From positions 3,805,501 to 3,869,500 of the forward strand of contig NZ_CP031963.1 in assembly GCF_003443675.1 (NCBI RefSeq): a stretch of DNA of 64,000 bases, in the 5' to 3' direction. Position 1 is the stretch's first letter. Each line of letters opens with the position of its first letter. Positions 16,178-23,263 of this stretch are shown in pieces. The stretch comes from Aquimarina sp. BL5 (GTDB lineage Bacteria > Bacteroidota > Bacteroidia > Flavobacteriales > Flavobacteriaceae). Made by a program: the position numbers and the translations under genes. Under the pieces are notes generated by a model. It was not told the DNA's origin. It saw nothing but the letters and a program-made list of their open reading frames with translations, and did not search any database.

Positions 16178-17875
16178 ATGAATTATAAGAGGTTGTTCTT
16201 TAAAGTTTTTCTTTTTTTTCTATATGCTAATCATATAATGGCTTTTCAAGAATATCCCACGTCTCATAATTTAGAAGATAGTTATCAATATTTGTCAAAA
16301 GCTTTTTATGAAAACGAAAGGGATACGATAAAAGCTCAAGAATACGCCCATAAGTATCTTTTAAAGGCAAGAAAAAATAATGATACAACTAATATAATTC
16401 ATGGTTTTTACTTAATGTCCTTAATCAGCGAAAGTGCTATTTCTCATAAGTATAGTGATACCATTATTTCATTTACTAAAAACAGCAATTCACCTCAATA
16501 TCCAATTTATTCATATCGACAGAAGGCAGTAGTATACTTCAATGATGGAGATTTTAAAAAAGCCTTTGATTATTTTCTTAAGGTAAACGAAGAGGCGAAG
16601 AAATATGATAATATTGGTCTTCAATATTCCAGTAAAAAGAGTATTGGGATATTAAAAGGATGGATGGGAGAGAATGAAACGGCCTTGGTAAATTTAAGAG
16701 ATTGTTATCCTTTTTTTTCTAAACATAAAAAGCAAGCACCAGAACAATATTTGGAGTTACTTTTTGCACTTTCAGAGTCGTATAATTTTAATAAAGTATT
16801 GGATTCTGCTTCTGTAATAAATAATTTAGGTTATAAAGAATCTTTGGAATTAGAACGTCCCTATTTTCAGAGCTATTTTATTCTGAATGAAGGAATAAAC
16901 CAATTTAGTAAAGAAAAATATATAGTTGCGAAGGATAGTTTAGTAAAAGCTATTGATTTATTGAAGAAGACTCATGATTTGGCTAATCTTGGTCAAGCAC
17001 ATTATTACTTAGGAAAATCATATGCTGCCATTGGTATGATAGATAGTGCTATAGAAGAACATAAGTTGGTAGATGTTATTTTTCAGAAAAGTCCGCAGAT
17101 AATTCCAGAGAGTAGAAAGAGTTATGAAATCTTAATCGATCATTATAAAGAAATAAATGACACAGATAATCAGCTAAAATATATTGAAAGATTACTAAGT
17201 GTAGATAGTATTTTAAATAGCAATTATAAATATTTAATTAAAAATGTAATTGAAAACTACGATACACCAAAGTTGATAGCCGAAAAACAACAGATTATAA
17301 ATTCACTAGAAAAAGAAAATCGATTTTCTCTGTTTTGGATGGGATCATTAATAATCCTATGTGTAATTTTTATTTTGGTTTTAGGATATAATTATGTGAA
17401 AAATAAAAAGTATAAGAAAAGGTTTGATGAATTATATAACGCAACAAACTCCAATGAAACCCTAAATAAAAAGAATTTAATAATAGAGGGAAAAGACACA
17501 ATCGGGATCGACGAAACCTTAATTAAAGCAATATTAGTTAGATTAGAAGAATTTGAATCTAAATCAGAATTCTTAAAGCGAAATATAACCACGAATAGTT
17601 TAGCCAAAAGTTTTGATACCAATTCTAAATACTTATCCAAAGTAATCAATAGGTATAAGAAGAAAAACTTTAATACATATATTAATGAACTAAGAATTGA
17701 ATATGTTATAGAGAGATTAAAGACAGATAGAAAATTTAAAAAGTACTCTATACGAGCAATTGCGAACGAAATAGGCTTTAATAGTACGGAGGTGTTTTCT
17801 AAAGCATTTTATAAAAAAAATGGAATTCATCCCTCATATTTTATCAAGGAACTAGATAAAAAAGAAAAAGATTAA
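16178..17875 (+). CDS. TPR-repeat membrane regulator with C-terminal AraC-type HTH
   Basis: 565 residues. A signal-like N-terminus (YKRLFFKVFLFFLYANHIMA) leads into tetratricopeptide-type helical repeats over about 30-360 (for example NLGQAHYYLGKSYAAIGMIDSAIEE), one membrane helix at about 382-405 (FWMGSLIILCVIFILVLGY) and a cytoplasmic AraC-like HTH at about 470-560 (TNSLAKSFDTNSKYLSKVI, then SIRAIANEIGFNSTEVFSKAFYKKNGIHPSYF). The layout implies periplasmic sensing joined to DNA binding. It lies between the astacin/lipoprotein genes and two precursor-peptide genes, making it a candidate local regulator. Ligand unknown. Confidence 0.88.
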   Translation: MNYKRLFFKVFLFFLYANHIMAFQEYPTSHNLEDSYQYLSKAFYENERDTIKAQEYAHKYLLKARKNNDTTNIIHGFYLMSLISESAISHKYSDTIISFTKNSNSPQYPIYSYRQKAVVYFNDGDFKKAFDYFLKVNEEAKKYDNIGLQYSSKKSIGILKGWMGENETALVNLRDCYPFFSKHKKQAPEQYLELLFALSESYNFNKVLDSASVINNLGYKESLELERPYFQSYFILNEGINQFSKEKYIVAKDSLVKAIDLLKKTHDLANLGQAHYYLGKSYAAIGMIDSAIEEHKLVDVIFQKSPQIIPESRKSYEILIDHYKEINDTDNQLKYIERLLSVDSILNSNYKYLIKNVIENYDTPKLIAEKQQIINSLEKENRFSLFWMGSLIILCVIFILVLGYNYVKNKKYKKRFDELYNATNSNETLNKKNLIIEGKDTIGIDETLIKAILVRLEEFESKSEFLKRNITTNSLAKSFDTNSKYLSKVINRYKKKNFNTYINELRIEYVIERLKTDRKFKKYSIRAIANEIGFNSTEVFSKAFYKKNGIHPSYFIKELDKKEKD

Positions 17876-17930
17876 ATAATTCGAATATTTTTAAAAATCT
17901 ATAAATCAGTAAATTAAAACATGTTTTTCT

Positions 17931-17943
17931 GGAATATCGTCTA
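17931..17943 (+). promoter_or_regulatory. Half-site related to the operator upstream of the TPR-HTH gene
   Basis: GGAATATCGTCTA differs at one base from GGAATATCTTCTA at 16001-16013. It lies 76 bases before the ATG of the first lanthipeptide-type precursor. It suggests shared control, but is a single half-site in AT-rich DNA. Confidence 0.35.
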
Positions 17944-18018
17944 CTACTTTATTTAAAACTATTACATAAGAAGGAATAATCTCTATGTTTGTGAAGAACA
18001 TGAAAAGCATTTTAATAT

Positions 18019-18261
18019 ATGAAAGGAAAACAGGTTAAAAGGAAATTAAGTCTTGATAAATTAACTATTGCCAAATTATCCGACACGTCAATAATAAAAG
18101 GAGGTAGTACAGACCAATATAGCGATCATCAAAATCCTAATGAGCCAACTGCTACTTGTGCCTCTGTTATAACTTGTACTTCAGTAACTGGCATTGGAAG
18201 TGCTACAGTTGGAAATAGACCTACAGAAAAGCTTACTAATTGTAACTGTGGGGTATTATAA
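18019..18261 (+). CDS. Class I lanthipeptide-type precursor peptide
   Basis: 80 residues. The leader KRKLSLDKLTIAKLSDTSII ends at KGG (about 27-29). LDKLTIAKL is close to the conserved leader (L-x-L-x-K-x-T-I-A-x-L) of Bacteroidota class I lanthipeptide precursors, where dehydratase LanB and cyclase LanC act. The core is rich in Ser, Thr and Cys (ATCASVITCTSVTGIGS) and ends TNCNCGVL. With the 77-residue neighbour it shares the leader and the end G-x-RPTE-x-x-T-x-CNC. No lanB, lanC or transporter lies in the window, so the modifying enzymes must be elsewhere or missing. The modified product is inferred. Confidence 0.75.
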   Translation: MKGKQVKRKLSLDKLTIAKLSDTSIIKGGSTDQYSDHQNPNEPTATCASVITCTSVTGIGSATVGNRPTEKLTNCNCGVL

Positions 18262-18327
18262 ATCACGAGATATTTTGAAAGACAATACTTGTAATTATAT
18301 TTAATAAAAAATAAACGTTAGAGTAGA

Positions 18328-18561
18328 ATGAAAAAAAGAAAATTAAACGGGAGATTACAATTAGATAAGTTGACTATTGCTAAGTTATCTAATAAGAGTT
18401 TAGTTAGAGGAGGAGACGATTTAACATTGCAGGATAGCTCATTTGTTATATATTGTTTGACAAAACTCAATGATAATTGTGGTACAATAACTGTGATTGG
18501 TGCCACTACAATAGGAGATAGACCTACAGAAGGGCAAACAAAATGTAATTGTGATTTATAA
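18328..18561 (+). CDS. Second class I lanthipeptide-type precursor peptide
   Basis: 77 residues, paralog of the gene 66 bases upstream. The leader LQLDKLTIAKLSNKSLVRGG is nearly the same as its partner's (LDKLTIAKLS identical). The core (TLQDSSFVIYCLTKLNDNCG...) has one Cys in the middle, one after the DN, and the end GDRPTEGQTKCNCDL. Middle parts differ more than leader and tail, as expected for a duplicated precursor family. The pair may form a two-component product or a small variable family. A reverse-strand frame over the same bases is a shadow. Confidence 0.75.
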   Translation: MKKRKLNGRLQLDKLTIAKLSNKSLVRGGDDLTLQDSSFVIYCLTKLNDNCGTITVIGATTIGDRPTEGQTKCNCDL

Positions 18562-18632
18562 ACGTATAATTTTTATTTTAAATAAAACTTCAACAATTAA
18601 TTTTCAGTACTAGTAAAAGATTTACTGTTTTA

Positions 18633-19121
18633 TTAATTATTTTGAAGTTCATTAACCTTCTCAAAAACTAATTGGTTTTCCCATCCTCTATAGAGGAGGT
18701 AATCAATTAGTTTTTTTCTTTTCTTAAAGGCATTTGTTTCAGAAATAGTAGCGAATTTCTTTTCTGCGAGCTCATGAAAAGTTTCTAAATATTCGTTTTC
18801 AGGAATTTCTTTTAAAGCCATTTTAATACAGTAGGCAGAGATTTGTCTAAATTTTAATTCTCTAACGATTCTTTGCTTGCCCCATTTCTTAATTCTGAAT
18901 TTTCCTCTGGCAAAACTTTTAGCAAAGCGTTCTTCATTAAGAAAATTATGTTCCAGAAGATGTAAGATGATCTTTTCTTTTGCCTCCGGAATTAGTTTCA
19001 TAGAGCTTAACTTATCCTTGATATCTTTATGACAGCGTTCTTGATAAGCACAATAATGCTCCATTTTTTTTAAGGCCTCTGTAACGGTTATGGATTGTGG
19101 TGTTTTTTGATACATCGCCAC
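18633..19121 (-). CDS. recX: Regulatory protein RecX
   Basis: 162 residues, RecX family, which binds RecA filaments and limits recombination. The three-helix repeat pattern is clear: ALKKMEHYCAYQERCHKDIKDKL, ... HNFLNEERFAKSFARGKFRIKKWGKQRI..., ... FKKRKKLIDYLLYRGWENQLVFEKV. The FLNEERFAKSFARGKF block is a family hallmark. No recA is nearby. It is a core gene lying amid the peptide genes, showing that the small-peptide genes are scattered around housekeeping genes and not one operon. Confidence 0.88.
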   Translation of the reverse strand: MAMYQKTPQSITVTEALKKMEHYCAYQERCHKDIKDKLSSMKLIPEAKEKIILHLLEHNFLNEERFAKSFARGKFRIKKWGKQRIVRELKFRQISAYCIKMALKEIPENEYLETFHELAEKKFATISETNAFKKRKKLIDYLLYRGWENQLVFEKVNELQNN

Positions 19122-19140
19122 AAAAATACATAATCAGGTA

Positions 19141-19617
19141 TTATATGTTTAATAATAGCATTTTATTTGTGATCGTGTCTTTTTTAGTAACCTTATTCAT
19201 TTTTAAAAAAACCTTGATTTTTTCCTGATATGGTTTTCCTTCGAAGCTTTGAAGCAGGTTTCTTCGAGTGAGTTTTTTAAGTTCCAACGGTAAATATTTT
19301 GATTTATAGTGATAGGTATTAAAAATGGACCAATCTGGTAAAAACCTATTCACTTCTTTGTAGATATGAAGAACTCCATTACTTCCGATAAATTCGCAGA
19401 AATTTCCATTGGGAAGTATGTTAAAATAAAAAGGATCAATTTCTTCAGTCTGGACTTCTGAGCTCATTATATTCTTTACCTCGTCGATGTTAAGAGGGCT
19501 ATTAGCATAGTATAATAAAATCTCCATTTTATGAATAAGATCAAAGCTGTCAATTTTAGACATTCCTTCGAAGTTCTTCATAACCGTATATAACAGTTTT
19601 TGATAGTTTTTTTCCAT
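19141..19617 (-). CDS. Hypothetical protein
   Basis: 158 residues, no signal peptide and no membrane segment. Sequence starts MEKNYQKLLYTVMKNFEGMSK and has a helical N-terminal half, a short beta part with FYFNILPNGNFCEFIGSNG and a basic C-terminus (EKIKVFLKMNKVTKKDTITNK). I do not recognise a family. It precedes recX on the same strand by only 19 bases, so they may share a message. Codon use looks like that of its neighbours. Confidence 0.6.
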   Translation of the reverse strand: MEKNYQKLLYTVMKNFEGMSKIDSFDLIHKMEILLYYANSPLNIDEVKNIMSSEVQTEEIDPFYFNILPNGNFCEFIGSNGVLHIYKEVNRFLPDWSIFNTYHYKSKYLPLELKKLTRRNLLQSFEGKPYQEKIKVFLKMNKVTKKDTITNKMLLLNI

Positions 19618-19723
19618 GTCAGTACTAAATAGTTGGGTTAAAAATAGACGTATTGGTATCTAAAAATTCCTTCCATAGATTAGTACAGAAGGAATTTTTG
19701 GGTTAAAGGCAAAGTAAGATTAT

Positions 19724-19900
19724 TTAAAATCCAAAAATAATGTCAGGATCAGGAAATGTTGGGCCGGTTGTTGGGCCAATAACGATAATAGGTCCTCCAG
19801 TGCAACCTCCACCATTACCATCATCCATTACACTTGGATTATGATTGCCACCATTGATGTTTTTAATTTCTTGAGTTTTTAATGCTATTAGATTTTTCAT
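19724..19900 (-). CDS. Small double-glycine leader peptide with Pro-rich tail
   Basis: 58 residues. The leader MKNLIALKTQEIKNINGG ends in Gly-Gly at 17-18; the core has NHNPSVMDDGNGGGCTGG, then GPIIVIGPTTGPTFPDPDII. Only one Cys (33). The neighbour at 19933 has the same plan and an almost identical tail, so the tail is conserved as strongly as the leader. That argues for a function of the GPTTGPTFPDPD segment itself. Too short for routine gene finding. Secreted peptide with cleaved leader is an inference. Confidence 0.7.
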   Translation of the reverse strand: MKNLIALKTQEIKNINGGNHNPSVMDDGNGGGCTGGPIIVIGPTTGPTFPDPDIIFGF

Positions 19901-19932
19901 AATGTGCGAAATTAGTGTTATTGATAAATTGA

Positions 19933-20121
19933 TTACATTGAGAATACATCTGGATCAGGAAATGTAGGTCCAGTGGTAGGGCCTAAAATGATTATAGGAC
20001 CTGGAAATCCTGGTATGTCGGTGCATCCGCCACCTGATCCATTGTCCCAAACGTTAGAGCTATGATTTCCTCCGTTAATAGTTGTAATTTCTTGATTTGA
20101 TAATGCTGCTAAATTTTTCAT
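19933..20121 (-). CDS. Small double-glycine leader peptide, paralog of 19724
   Basis: 62 residues from the ATG at 20121: MKNLAALSNQEITTINGG, then NHSSNVWDNGSGGGCTDIPG and GPIIILGPTTGPTFPDPDVF. A longer open frame runs upstream to 20301, but its extra 60 residues carry no signal and the internal ATG matches the paralog exactly, so I take 20121 as start. 32 bases separate it from the paralog downstream. The duplicated pair points to tandem duplication followed by modest divergence. Confidence 0.7.
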   Translation of the reverse strand: MKNLAALSNQEITTINGGNHSSNVWDNGSGGGCTDIPGFPGPIIILGPTTGPTFPDPDVFSM

Positions 20122-20239
20122 GAGTATATAATTAAAGATTATTGATAAAATGATTGTTAGATCTGAAAACTCTGGAAGTTGAGCCATGAATTTTTGTAAT
20201 ATTTTGATACGATATATGGCTATAACAACGCATTTAGTT

Positions 20240-20404
20240 TTAAGGTTGCGGGTTTTGCGGGAAGTAATCATCCCGATCGCTAGGGTCTCCAAAAGGAACA
20301 ATTGGTAATCCTTCGGTGTTATCTTCAGATGGGAATAGGTTTCCTCCTCTGAACATTGTAAGTTCGTTAATCGATAGTTCTCTAAACAAATTTGATATTT
20401 TCAT
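20240..20404 (-). CDS. Small double-glycine leader peptide, acidic Pro-rich core
   Basis: 54 residues from the ATG at 20404: MKISNLFRELSINELTMFRGG, Gly-Gly at 20-21, core NLFPSEDNTEGLPIVPFGDP then SDRDDYFPQNPQP. No cysteine or threonine-rich core, so ring formation through Cys is not possible. The longer frame starting at 20524 is not needed: the leader begins at this ATG. It lies upstream of, and on the same strand as, the two paralogs at 19933 and 19724; the three may be one transcription unit. Confidence 0.65.
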   Translation of the reverse strand: MKISNLFRELSINELTMFRGGNLFPSEDNTEGLPIVPFGDPSDRDDYFPQNPQP

Positions 20405-20451
20405 GATATTAGGTTTTAAATATTTGAATATGTTTTTTTGTATTGAAATAG

Positions 20452-20519
20452 AGTAACTTATAAGTGTTACTTCATTTACAATACAAGAATACAACGCTAC
20501 AGTCTCATTAGTTGAGACT
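20452..20519. promoter_or_regulatory. Two palindromes upstream of the small peptide genes
   Basis: AGTAAC and GTTACT enclose the perfect 10-base palindrome ACTTATAAGT (20456-20465). Thirty bases further AGTCTCA/TGAGACT form a perfect inverted repeat with a 5-base gap. Both lie 50-115 bases before the start of the gene at 20404 and could be regulator binding sites. Confidence 0.35.
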
Positions 20520-20648
20520 CTCATAAAAAAATGCTTTTTTTTTTGAACAATTATTTAGAATAGATATGTGAGATTCTATGTTTTCTGTCTAGATGAAGAA
20601 GTTATTCACTAATTTTAATAATTGTAAAGTTCTCGAGAAAGAATATAT

Positions 20649-20770
20649 TCTTTATTTGTGTCCTTAAACGTGTTATCCAAGTACAACAAATGGATGATAA
20701 TGATAAAGAACATATCTTATACACTCTTGATGCACTTATCAAAAATGTAAAACTTAAATCTATTGCATAA
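20649..20770 (+). pseudogene. Remnant of the 3' end of a possible HTH regulator gene
   Basis: An open frame reads CVLKRVIQVQQMDDNDKEHI followed by LYTLDALIKNVKLKSIA and a stop. The phrase MDDNDKEHILYTLDALIK has the look of C-termini of small XRE-type regulators in this phylum (LDE-x-DK-x-x-I-x-x-x-IDAFI). The N-terminal DNA-binding part is absent upstream. The ATG inside would leave only 26 residues. Low confidence in the family. Confidence 0.3.
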
Positions 20771-20771
20771 A

Positions 20772-20802
20772 AAAACCAGCTACATTTCTGTAACTGGTTT
20801 TT
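20772..20802 (+). terminator. Terminator hairpin left of the IS element
   Basis: AAAACCAG pairs with CTGGTTTT, with an inner TAC/GTA pair, followed by a T-run. It directly follows the regulator remnant. A related hairpin with the same arms lies at 22349-22376 right of the IS element. Confidence 0.65.
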
Positions 20803-20871
20803 GTCATTTATTTACTCATTCCCGCCAATCTTGTCTTGTCCTGAAATAGGTTTACACAAAAATGTAAATTT

Positions 20872-21249
20872 ATGGAACGATATTCAAAAACATCTTCATC
20901 AAAATGGCAATCAAAATATAGTGAAGAATTTAAACGCTTTGTATGTAATGAGTTTTTGACTGGGACTGCTACCAGACGAGAGATTGAGGATAAATATCAT
21001 ATAGGACATTCACGGATTACGTATTGGTTAAAGGAATTTGGATATGATTATTCTAAGCCAAGTATTGTACCTTTACCTACAATGGCGGATCAATCAAAAT
21101 CATCACCAAATAATAAAGAAGCATCTTTATCACAATTAAAGAAGGAACTTCAGGAAGCTCGATTATTGGCCGAGGCTTATCGTAAAATGATTGAAGTGGC
21201 TGAGCATGAATTTAAAATTAAAATTGTAAAAAAGTCCAATACCAAGTAA
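20872..21249 (+). CDS. IS3-family OrfA, HTH DNA-binding protein
   Basis: 125 residues. An HTH of the transposase-8/IS3 OrfA type (KWQSKYSEEFKRFVCNEFLTGTATRREIEDKYHIG, about 12-47) is followed by a leucine-zipper-like coiled coil (LSQLKKELQEARLLAEAYRKMI, about 85-106). OrfA alone binds the IS ends and represses; joined to OrfB by -1 frameshifting it becomes the transposase. The heptamer A AAA AAG at 21228-21234 lies in the right register near its 3' end, and the -1 frame is open through orfB. Confidence 0.9.
   Translation: MERYSKTSSSKWQSKYSEEFKRFVCNEFLTGTATRREIEDKYHIGHSRITYWLKEFGYDYSKPSIVPLPTMADQSKSSPNNKEASLSQLKKELQEARLLAEAYRKMIEVAEHEFKIKIVKKSNTK
21228..21234 (+). promoter_or_regulatory. Programmed -1 ribosomal frameshift site of the IS element
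   Basis: AAAAAAG in the zero frame as A AAA AAG. After a -1 slip the frame continues KVQYQVIQEM into orfB without a stop. This is the standard IS3 mechanism for making OrfAB. Confidence 0.8.
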
Positions 21250-21257
21250 TCCAAGAG

Positions 21258-22166
21258 ATGAAAAACCTTTATCCAAAGGTTAGTTTAGGCAGGTTCTGCC
21301 GATTACTTGGTGTTACTCGTCAAGCATATTATCAATATTTTTGGTATCGAGAACAACTTTCTTTTGAAGAAGATTTAATTGTCTCTGAAGTACATCGGAT
21401 ACGAAAACATCATCGTCATATGGGAGGTAGAAAACTCTATGAGCTTTTACAACCATTTCTTATGGAACATCAAATAAAAATGGGTAGAGACCGATTATTT
21501 GATATTTTATCGGCAAACTGTTTATTAGTAAGACGAAAAAAGAAACAAACAGTAACCACAAATTTTTTCCATAGGTTCAAAAAATACTCAAACCTTATTA
21601 AAGGGTTTATACCAGAAGGAGTAAATCAGTTATGGGTAGGTGATATCACTTATTGGAAAATTGAGATCGGTTTTGTCTATATACGTTTTATAACAGATGT
21701 TTATTCTAGAAAAATTATAGGGTATTATTTAGCAGATAGTTTACAAACTTCAGAAACAATCAAGGCTTTGCAAATGGCTATAAGAGATTTACCACAAGAC
21801 TGTGGGAGTAGAAGGTTAATACATCATTCTGATAGAGGGACTCAGTATTGTAGCCATGACTATGTGAAACTATTAAAAGCTAATAATATTCAAATTAGTA
21901 TGACTGAAAATGGAGATCCACTAGAAAATGCGATAGCAGAACGTATTAATGGAATTATTAAAGAAGAATACCTAAATGATTATACAGTAGAAAATATAGA
22001 GGAAGCTAGAAACTTATTAAAAACAGTGATCAATCTATACAATCAAGAAAGACCACATATGAGTATTGGAAATTTAACTCCGAATCAAGTATATCAAAAC
22101 AACATAAAAACCGAAAAACTATGGAAGAATTATTATGTAAAAAGTCCTATCATTGTAAATCAATAA
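21258..22166 (+). CDS. IS3-family OrfB, DDE transposase/integrase catalytic protein
   Basis: 302 residues. An N-terminal HTH_21 region (HHRHMGGRKLYELL) precedes an rve integrase core. DDE residues: Asp in WVGDITYWK, Asp in HHSDRGTQYCS, Glu in NAIAERINGIIKEEY; the 34-residue gap and the K/R after the Glu fit the IS3 D,D(35)E pattern. It follows orfA in the -1 frame, 8 bases after its stop; the ATG at 21258 allows independent OrfB too. Intact and full-length. Confidence 0.93.
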   Translation: MKNLYPKVSLGRFCRLLGVTRQAYYQYFWYREQLSFEEDLIVSEVHRIRKHHRHMGGRKLYELLQPFLMEHQIKMGRDRLFDILSANCLLVRRKKKQTVTTNFFHRFKKYSNLIKGFIPEGVNQLWVGDITYWKIEIGFVYIRFITDVYSRKIIGYYLADSLQTSETIKALQMAIRDLPQDCGSRRLIHHSDRGTQYCSHDYVKLLKANNIQISMTENGDPLENAIAERINGIIKEEYLNDYTVENIEEARNLLKTVINLYNQERPHMSIGNLTPNQVYQNNIKTEKLWKNYYVKSPIIVNQ

Positions 22167-22348
22167 TAGGACTAAGATTAAGTTGTAAATCTATTTTAGG
22201 ATTAATGTAAAATATGTAAACTTTTTTTAGGACGAGACATCTTTGACACCACAAGTTGCAAACTTGCGGTAGCGCATACTAGGACGAGTGGGGGCATCCA
22301 GAGTATCAGCCAGGATAGTGTTTCGGTATTGAATTATTAACAAACAAA

Positions 22349-22376
22349 AACCAGCTACAAATCAATGGAACTGGTT
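22349..22376 (+). terminator. Terminator-like hairpin right of the IS element, copy of 20772
   Basis: AACCAG/CTGGTT arms with the same CCAGCTACA start as the hairpin at 20772-20802, and both are followed by an ACTCATT-x-CCGC block. Together they are two copies of a unit of about 60 bases on either side of the IS. Confidence 0.5.
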
Positions 22377-22405
22377 CTTAGCATTTTTATTTCTTACTCA
22401 TTACC

Positions 22406-22451
22406 GCTACGAAGTCACAAATTATTCGTAGAGCATCATTCTTCGTAGAGC
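22406..22451. repeat. Short direct and inverted repeats GCTACGAAG / TTCGTAGAGC
   Basis: GCTACGAAG at 22406-22414 is inverted to CTTCGTAG at 22441-22448, and TTCGTAGAGC occurs directly at 22425-22434 and 22442-22451. They abut the 3' end of the unknown gene at 22457. Probably debris of an older element. Confidence 0.45.
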
Positions 22452-22456
22452 TGAGG

Positions 22457-22828
22457 TTACTTAATCTCGTTCGTTCCAGCTGGAGAACTGGAAACTAGTA
22501 ATTTTTCAGCTTCTTTTGTGTCAGGTTCATTTCCCATTTTTAAAATACTAGCCATAACTTCTAACCAATGCCCTTTATCATAAGTATTATGAAACGAAGC
22601 TCCATAAAGTGAAGCAGTAGATGGGTAAGAAGGAATCATTTTTTCTTTTGCGATTTTAGAGAAAATATTAGCTAAACTCTCCTTATCAAGTTTTAGTGAT
22701 TGAAATGTTTCAGGTAAAACACTAACATTACAAAATAATGTTAAACATAAATTTGATAAATCTCTATATTGAATATTACTTGATAGTGACTGATTTAAAT
22801 AATCATAAAAATCTTTTAAATTATTCAC
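22457..22828 (-). CDS. Hypothetical protein
   Basis: 123 residues from a GTG at 22828 (VNNLKDFYDYLNQSLSSNI). Mostly helical by eye, with two cysteines (SNLCLTLFCN), no signal and no membrane segment. The frame stays open upstream to about 22905 (FIILAKQERIREINDLLRKK), so the true start may be earlier, but no ATG exists there. I know no family. It sits alone in a debris zone next to an IS, so it may be an accessory or partial gene; an effector or immunity role cannot be shown. Confidence 0.45.
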   Translation of the reverse strand: MNNLKDFYDYLNQSLSSNIQYRDLSNLCLTLFCNVSVLPETFQSLKLDKESLANIFSKIAKEKMIPSYPSTASLYGASFHNTYDKGHWLEVMASILKMGNEPDTKEAEKLLVSSSPAGTNEIK

Positions 22829-23263
22829 TATCTTTTTTCTTAATAAATCATTTATTTCTCTAATCCGTTCTTGCTTAGCTAAAATAATAAACCAATTCCA
22901 TTCACTATTCTAATGGTTGTATAAATATAGTCTATTTTAGAACATATATTTAACAGTTTTACTTGTACTTTGCCTACACAGGAAATCCTTGTGACAAAAA
23001 TCAACAATAACATATTATTATTTTAGTCTTGTAAATACATCTATTTATCCCCAACCATTTAAAAATCAATAATTTTCATCGTCATCAAAAAATCTATTTG
23101 GATTATCATTCATAGCTATGCCTAATGCTTTCCCATTCGAAAAGACTATTTTTATGTATTACTTTTAGATTCTTCAAAATTTTAGAATTTGATCTAAACA
23201 TTTGAAGCTTTGCAAGTAAAACCATAATATTACTGGATAATTAACCACCAGAAACATACTGAA
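22829..23263. other. AT-rich gap without a supported gene
   Basis: About 435 bases. A reverse frame at 23066-23158 reads FSNGKALGIAMNDNPNRFFD and ends DDENY, which looks like a protein C-terminus but has no start. Otherwise nothing is visible except probable promoters for the flanking genes. Confidence 0.5.

Larger units (their letters stand above)
20405..20831. other. Intergenic stretch with palindromes and a regulator-gene remnant
   Basis: About 430 bases between the small peptide gene and the IS element. It contains nested palindromes at 20452-20471 (AGTAAC...GTTACT around ACTTATAAGT), a perfect 7-base inverted repeat at 20501-20519 (AGTCTCA/TGAGACT), a gene remnant ending at 20770 and a terminator. 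Nothing else is supported. Confidence 0.6.
20832..22239 (+). mobile_element. Complete IS3-family insertion sequence
   Basis: 1,408 bases bounded by imperfect inverted repeats: left TGTCTTGTCCTGAAATAGGT, right (reverse complement) TGTCTCGTCCTAAAAAAAGT, both then reading TTACA. The flanking bases TCT (20829-20831 and 22240-22242) are a 3-base target duplication, typical of IS3. It carries orfA and orfB with a canonical A AAA AAG frameshift site (21228-21234) joining them. Both reading frames are intact, so the copy may be active and recently inserted. Confidence 0.9.

Noticed and set aside
20122..20301. N-terminal extension of the small peptide at 19933
   Set aside because: The extra residues overlap the neighbouring peptide gene's 3' end and lack any leader pattern; the paralog starts at the matching ATG.
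23066..23158. Reverse-strand reading ending NRFFDDDENY
   Set aside because: It looks like a protein C-terminus but has no start and only 30 codons; kept as a note in the gap entry and not as a gene.
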